Made by a program: the position numbers and the translations under genes | Notes under the pieces: model-generated | What the model saw: the letters and a program-made list of their open reading frames with translations, nothing else | Database searches by the model: none | Told to the model about the DNA's origin: nothing | Assembly: GCA_031550455.1 (NCBI GenBank) | Contig: JAVBOQ010000016.1 | Span: 1 to 16,487, forward strand | Reading direction: 5' to 3' | From: Avichristensenella sp031550455 | GTDB lineage: Bacteria; Bacillota; Clostridia; Christensenellales; Aristaeellaceae | Length of the DNA: 16,487 bases | Shown here: positions 12,746-16,487 of the stretch, in pieces | Numbering within the stretch: position 1 is the first letter of the stretch | Layout of the letters: each line of letters starts with the position of its first letter

Positions 12746-13813
12746 GTGTCACGGGTGTATATTGTTACCGGCGCAAACGGGCATCTGGGCAGCACGATTG
12801 TCCGCATGCTGATCGAGCGCGGCGAGACGGTGCGCGGCCTTTTGCTTCCAAAAGAACCATTCAGGGAAACAAGCGGCGTTGAATATATTCGCGGCGACGT
12901 GCGCGAGGCCACGTCGCTCGAGCCGCTGTTTCATGACACGTGCGACGTCGAAGTCGTTTTGATTCACACGGCCGCGATCATCAGCATTGCCGACAAACAG
13001 ACGGACGACCTCTTCCGCGTCAATGTCCTTGGCACGGAAAACATTGTCGATATGTGCCTGAAGCACGGCGTGCAAAAATTCGTTTATGTCAGTTCCGTGC
13101 ACGCGCTGCCTGAAGCGAAGAAATGGGTCGTGCAGGCGGAGGCGGAGCGTTATTCGCCCGATCTGGTGGTCGGCGGTTACGCGAAGACCAAGGCCGAGGC
13201 CACAAGGCGGGTGCTGGCGGCTGTATCACGGGGCCTCAACGCAACGGTTGTCATGCCCTCCGGCATCCTGGGCCCGGGCGACATGTCCTCCAACCACCTG
13301 GTGCAGTTTATCATGGATACGCTGCGCGATAAACTCCCGGCCGGTGTGCGCGGCGGATATGATTTTGTCGACGTGCGGGATGTCGCGCTGGGATGCCTCG
13401 CCGCGGCGGATCAGGGCCGCGTGGGCGAATGCTACCTGCTGACCAACCGCCACTACAGCCTTCGCGAACTGCTGTCGATGGTGCAGTTCCTGCACGGCGG
13501 CAGGCGGTTGCCGGTGATGCCGATGTGGGCCGCGCTCGCGGCGCTTCCGCTGCTGGAGCTGTACGCCCGCCTGCGCGGGCAGCGGCCGCTGTACACGCGC
13601 TATTCGCTGTACACGCTGGCCAGCAACGCGCGCTTTTCGCATGACAAGGCCACGCGCGAGCTTGGATACGCGCCGCGCGACATGCTGATCACGCTCGAAA
13701 ACATGATTGCCTGGGCGGAACGGGTCGATCCGAAAATCGCGGCGAAGCACGCCCGCGCGGCGCGGGTACACAGGCTGAAATCAAACAAAACGGCCGCAAG
13801 CGGCAAGGGGTGA
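12746..13813 (+). CDS. NAD-dependent epimerase/dehydratase family protein (extended SDR)
   Basis: This 355-residue protein starts with a Rossmann fold and the extended-SDR glycine motif TGANGHLG at 8-15. The active site is visible as Ser116/Ser117 (VYVSSVHA) and Y145-AKT-K149. Length and layout resemble dihydroflavonol reductase-like and hydroxysteroid dehydrogenase-like members that act on hydroxy or keto groups of small molecules; the substrate cannot be read. The start is a GTG at 12746 with a near-perfect AAGGAGGTG site 7 bases upstream. The C-terminus is lysine- and arginine-rich. It is the first gene of a TetR-controlled unit, and the RemB-like gene starts 5 bases after its stop. Confidence 0.9.
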   Translation: MSRVYIVTGANGHLGSTIVRMLIERGETVRGLLLPKEPFRETSGVEYIRGDVREATSLEPLFHDTCDVEVVLIHTAAIISIADKQTDDLFRVNVLGTENIVDMCLKHGVQKFVYVSSVHALPEAKKWVVQAEAERYSPDLVVGGYAKTKAEATRRVLAAVSRGLNATVVMPSGILGPGDMSSNHLVQFIMDTLRDKLPAGVRGGYDFVDVRDVALGCLAAADQGRVGECYLLTNRHYSLRELLSMVQFLHGGRRLPVMPMWAALAALPLLELYARLRGQRPLYTRYSLYTLASNARFSHDKATRELGYAPRDMLITLENMIAWAERVDPKIAAKHARAARVHRLKSNKTAASGKG

Positions 13814-13818
13814 CCAAC

Positions 13819-14019
13819 ATGACGCTCAGTGTCAACAAATCTACTTCCATCCGTGCGGACGACATCGTCGCGATCCTCCCGGCAAAGGGCGACAGGGATC
13901 ACAAGGCCGCGCTGTTCTTAGCCGACAACCGCATACTCTACTCCCCCATTTCGCCGGCTTCCCTGCACCGGAAACTGTCCGCGCATGTTTGCCGCGCGCG
14001 TTCCGTCGCCGCAATGTAG
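13819..14019 (+). CDS. RemB-like small protein (DUF370 family)
   Basis: This 66-residue protein shows the two ends of the RemB pattern: SIRADDIVAIL near the N-terminus and NRILYSPISPASLHRKL near the C-terminus. Compare the DIVGIF and YYSPIS segments of Bacillus RemB. It is shorter than the usual 80 or so residues, mainly in the middle. RemA and RemB are small regulators linked to biofilm matrix genes, and remB often lies directly upstream of gyrB, as here. The ATG at 13819 has AAGGGG 8 bases upstream; a GTG at 13810 overlapping the SDR stop is an alternative. Family assignment is from motif memory and is moderately sure. Confidence 0.68.
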   Translation: MTLSVNKSTSIRADDIVAILPAKGDRDHKAALFLADNRILYSPISPASLHRKLSAHVCRARSVAAM

Positions 14020-14049
14020 AACCGGTTCAAAAACAACCAAACCTTGCGC

Positions 14050-14076
14050 CGCGGGGATGAACGCCCGCGTTTTTTT
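14050..14076 (+). terminator. Intrinsic terminator after the remB-like gene
   Basis: CGCGGG (14050-14055) and CCCGCG (14064-14069) form the stem, followed by seven T bases (14070-14076). It separates the SDR-remB unit from gyrB. Confidence 0.88.
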
Positions 14077-14110
14077 ATGCTCTTTTTCTCTTCCCATTTC
14101 GGAGAATTTA

Positions 14111-14119
14111 TGCTATACT
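14111..14119 (+). promoter_or_regulatory. Promoter of gyrB (extended -10)
   Basis: TGCTATACT is an extended -10 element with TATACT at 14114-14119, 60 bases before the ATG. The -35 at 17 bases is weak (TTCCCA). A second TATAAT at 14132-14137 lacks a good -35. Confidence 0.55.
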
Positions 14120-14178
14120 GTTTGGGCACAATATAATAAGAAAGAGTTCCGCAAATTACCGGCGGAGGGAGGACTTCT

Positions 14179-16107
14179 ATGCCGAGTTCAGCAAAACACT
14201 ACGACGAGAGTCAGATTCAGGTTCTGGAAGGTCTTGAGGCGGTTCGCAAGCGCCCCGGCATGTACATCGGATCGACCGATGTGCGCGGGCTGCACCATCT
14301 TGTCTATGAAATCGTCGACAACTCGATTGACGAGGCGTTGGCCGGGTACTGCACCGAGGTGACGATCACACTGCACCAGGACGGCGGCGCCAGCATCACC
14401 GACAATGGCCGCGGGTTCCCGGTCGGCATCCACCCGAAGATCGGCCGCCCGGCGGTCGAGGTCTGCCTGACGATGCTGCACGCGGGCGGCAAGTTCGGCG
14501 GCGACGGCTACAAGGTATCAGGCGGTCTGCACGGCGTCGGCGCGTCGGTGGTCAACGCGCTGTCGAGCCATCTGAAGGTCATCGTCCGCCAGGACGGCAA
14601 GGTGCACGAGCAGGAGTACCGGCGCGGCAAACCGCTGTACGATCTGCGCGTTGTCGGCGCGACCGAGGAAACCGGCACCACCATCGTCTTCATGCCCGAC
14701 GTCAAGTCCGACGAAAACCCGGACGGCGTGTTTGAAACGGGCGATTTTCAGTACGAAACGCTGAAGGCCCGCCTGCGCGAGATCGCGTTCCTGAACAAAG
14801 GCATCAAGATCGTGTTCAACGACGAGCGCAGCGGCAAGAGCCGCGTGTTCCATTACGAGGGCGGCATCGTCGAGTTCGTCAAATACCTCAACAACAACAA
14901 AGAAGCGCTGTTCCCCGACCCGATCTACATCGAGGGCGTTCGCGGCGACACGACGATTGAGGTCGCGATGCAGTACAACGACGGGTACAGCGAGAGCGTA
15001 TACGCGTTCGCCAACAACATCAACACCGTCGAGGGCGGCACGCATCTGGTCGGTTTCCGCACCGCGCTGACCCGCGCCGTCAACGATTACGGCCGCAGGT
15101 TCAATATTTTGAAGGGCGAAGGCGCGAAACTCGAGGGCGAGGACATCCGCGAGGGCCTTGTGGCGATCGTTTCGGACAAGCTGGTCGAGCCGCAGTTTGA
15201 AGGCCAGACCAAAATGAAGCTCGGCAACAGCGAGGTGCGCGGCATGGTGGACGGCCTTGTCGCTGAAAAGCTCACGCAGTTCCTCGAGGAAAACCCGGCC
15301 ATCGCCCGCGTCATCCTGGAGCGCTGCATGAGCGCCGCCCGCGCGCGCGAGGCCGCCCGCAAGGCCCGCGAACTGACCCGGCGCAAGTCCGTGCTCGAAA
15401 GCGCGAGCCTGCCCGGAAAGCTCGCCGACTGCACCGAGCGCGACCCGGCCAAGTGTGAAATCTTTATCGTCGAAGGCGACAGCGCGGGCGGTTCGGCAAA
15501 GTCCGGCCGCGACCGGCACTTTCAGGCGCTCCTGCCACTGCGCGGCAAAATCCTGAACGTCGAAAAGACGCGCCTGGACAAGATTCTCGCCAATGCGGAG
15601 ATCAAGGCGATGATCACCGCCTTCGGCTGCGGCATCGGCGAGGATTTTAATCCTGACAAGCTGCGCTATCACCGGATCGTCTGCATGACCGACGCGGACG
15701 TCGACGGCAGCCACATCCGCATCCTGATGCTGACGTTCTTCTACCGCTACATGCGCCCGCTGATCGAGCAGGGCTACGTATACATCGCGCAGCCGCCGCT
15801 GTACAAAGTCACGCGCGGCAAGACCGAAAAATACGTCTACGACGACGACGCGCTTGAGGCGTACCTAAACGAGATCGGCCGCGATCCGAAGCCCGACATC
15901 CAGCGCTATAAGGGCCTCGGCGAGATGAGCAGCGTTCAGCTCTGGGAAACGACGATGAACCCGGACCAGCGCTCGATGCTGCGCGTGACGATTGAGGACG
16001 CGATCTCGGCCGACGAGATCCTGACGCTGCTGATGGGCGACCAGGTCGAGCCCAGGCGGAAATTCATCGAGGAAAACCCGAAGCTGGTCGTGAACCTGGA
16101 CGTGTAG
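14179..16107 (+). CDS. gyrB: DNA gyrase subunit B
   Basis: This 642-residue protein is the ATPase and Toprim subunit of the type II topoisomerase that introduces negative supercoils. It contains the GHKL ATP-binding motifs DNSIDEALAGYC, NGRGFPVGIHP and GGLHGVGASVVNALS, then the transducer domain. The Toprim metal-binding motifs are EGDSAGGSA (432-440) and DADVDGSHI (505-513), and the C-terminal QRYKGLGEM and VVNLDV end are present. The length is typical for Gram-positive GyrB. Tandem GGAGG-like sites precede the ATG by 6 bases. gyrA does not follow; repeats do. The stop is TAG and stands at the expected end of the protein, which matters for judging the other in-frame TAG codons. Confidence 0.98.
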   Translation: MPSSAKHYDESQIQVLEGLEAVRKRPGMYIGSTDVRGLHHLVYEIVDNSIDEALAGYCTEVTITLHQDGGASITDNGRGFPVGIHPKIGRPAVEVCLTMLHAGGKFGGDGYKVSGGLHGVGASVVNALSSHLKVIVRQDGKVHEQEYRRGKPLYDLRVVGATEETGTTIVFMPDVKSDENPDGVFETGDFQYETLKARLREIAFLNKGIKIVFNDERSGKSRVFHYEGGIVEFVKYLNNNKEALFPDPIYIEGVRGDTTIEVAMQYNDGYSESVYAFANNINTVEGGTHLVGFRTALTRAVNDYGRRFNILKGEGAKLEGEDIREGLVAIVSDKLVEPQFEGQTKMKLGNSEVRGMVDGLVAEKLTQFLEENPAIARVILERCMSAARAREAARKARELTRRKSVLESASLPGKLADCTERDPAKCEIFIVEGDSAGGSAKSGRDRHFQALLPLRGKILNVEKTRLDKILANAEIKAMITAFGCGIGEDFNPDKLRYHRIVCMTDADVDGSHIRILMLTFFYRYMRPLIEQGYVYIAQPPLYKVTRGKTEKYVYDDDALEAYLNEIGRDPKPDIQRYKGLGEMSSVQLWETTMNPDQRSMLRVTIEDAISADEILTLLMGDQVEPRRKFIEENPKLVVNLDV

Positions 16108-16118
16108 GCGGACGGAAG

Positions 16119-16255
16119 GGAACGCCAGGAGGCGCCCCCGGCTTTTCATATTGTCGCGTCGCTCGCGCCGCTCTGTATGAAAACCGACCTACGCAGCCCT
16201 TCATCCGCCACTGGCGGCGGGCTGCTCCGGTCCCTCCTGGACCTCCGCCAAAGGG
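16119..16255 (+). repeat. Post-stop palindromic module with long insert, copy B
   Basis: It starts about 11 bases after the gyrB stop and is the inverted copy of 304-440. CCAGGAGG near the start pairs perfectly with CCTCCTGG near the end. The insert of about 100 bp has its own hairpin (GCAGCCC/GGGCTGC). Confidence 0.8.
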
Positions 16256-16335
16256 GCTAAGCCCCTTTGGAAACCCTTCTTTTTCGCCTCACGGCGGGCC
16301 AAAATCATTGTATCCCCGATCCCCCAAGAGGGGAT
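16250..16335 (+). repeat. Palindromic module chain after gyrB
   Basis: AAAGGGGC-TAA-GCCCCTTT (16250-16268) is followed by GGAAACC and CGCCTCACGGCGGGC, as at 1-58. A further ATCCCC/GGGGAT hairpin follows at 16319-16335. No gene is seen in 16108-16487. Confidence 0.65.
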
Positions 16336-16337
16336 TC

Positions 16338-16487
16338 TTAAGGGCCTAAGGCCCGAAAGGCAACACCGCACAAAGAGCGTCGCTGGCATCGCGAGAGATT
16401 TTCGTGATGATCAAGGAGCCTGGAGGAAGCCGTAGCAGCGCTACGGCGACCGGAAGAGCGACGCAGAGCAGTGCGAAAAGATCCGCG
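16338..16487. repeat. Long structured repeat, copy 3 (cut by window end)
   Basis: It corresponds to 8725-8874, with five differences over the last 124 bases. The left arm and whole core are present; the right outer arm lies beyond the window. The CGTAGC-AGC-GCTACG central stem is unchanged, and one of the inner stem changes turns a T-G pair into C-G. Confidence 0.8.

Noticed and set aside
14518..15714. Long open frame antisense to gyrB, and other long antisense frames across the window
   Set aside because: They mirror conserved genes, lack ribosome binding sites and have biased composition typical of GC-rich antisense frames.
304..16255. The window as one composite transposon bounded by the 137-bp inverted repeats
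   Set aside because: It holds housekeeping genes (trpS, gnd, gyrB), has no transposase, and related modules occur inside the block after several stops.
1..16487. Complete reassignment of TAG to an amino acid
   Set aside because: TAG closes gyrB, gnd, the first methyltransferase gene and the RemB-like gene at their natural ends, and reading through some of them would run into repeats or a terminator.

Overview
The window looks like a chromosomal segment from a GC-rich, strictly anaerobic Bacillota, most likely a Clostridia-type gut or sediment bacterium. The evidence is strong GGAGG ribosome binding sites on nearly every gene, a T-box leader in front of trpS, a RemB-like small protein next to gyrB, a GGGtGRT/NifU-like pair, and corrinoid-dependent one-carbon genes. 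I cannot name the genus. No tRNA, rRNA, CRISPR array, phage gene or transposase was seen.

Layout, left to right. (1) 1-455 has no gene and is built of palindromic repeats. (2) 456-4806 is a corrinoid methyl-transfer cluster. An AraC/PocR regulator and an MtaA/CmuA-type methyltransferase lie on the minus strand. Divergent from them are a corrinoid protein and a second URO-D-family protein. The two arms share overlapping divergent promoters around 2875-2903. (3) 4876-5265 encodes a small secreted protein with a cystatin-like QVVAG motif. (4) 5392-7095 (minus) is a NifU-like scaffold gene followed by a GGGtGRT gene. (5) 7355-8680 (minus) is trpS with a complete Trp T-box leader and promoter. (6) 8725-8907 holds a long structured repeat. 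(7) 9035-11844 is gnd (6-phosphogluconate dehydrogenase) and a LarA-superfamily nickel-pincer enzyme. (8) 11946-14019 is a TetR regulator divergent from an extended-SDR gene plus the RemB-like gene, with a clear palindromic operator in between. (9) 14179-16107 is a complete gyrB. (10) 16108-16487 is again repeats.

Two things stand out. First, two otherwise intact genes (the NifU-like gene and gnd) each carry one in-frame TAG where a tyrosine is expected, and the frame continues to the natural C-terminus. TAG also ends several genes here normally, so a global reassignment is unlikely. Partial amber decoding (a suppressor tRNA or pyrrolysine), genuine nonsense mutations and assembly error all remain open. 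Second, the intergenic spaces carry a family of long hairpins of about 165-190 bp. They have conserved internal segments but diverged, still complementary arms, which is the pattern expected of a structured RNA or a hairpin-forming mobile element. They lie beside variable-loop hairpins that begin just after stop codons.

The regulatory logic is unusually readable: PocR sensing for the methyl-transfer genes, tRNA-Trp sensing for trpS, and TetR repression of SDR-remB.
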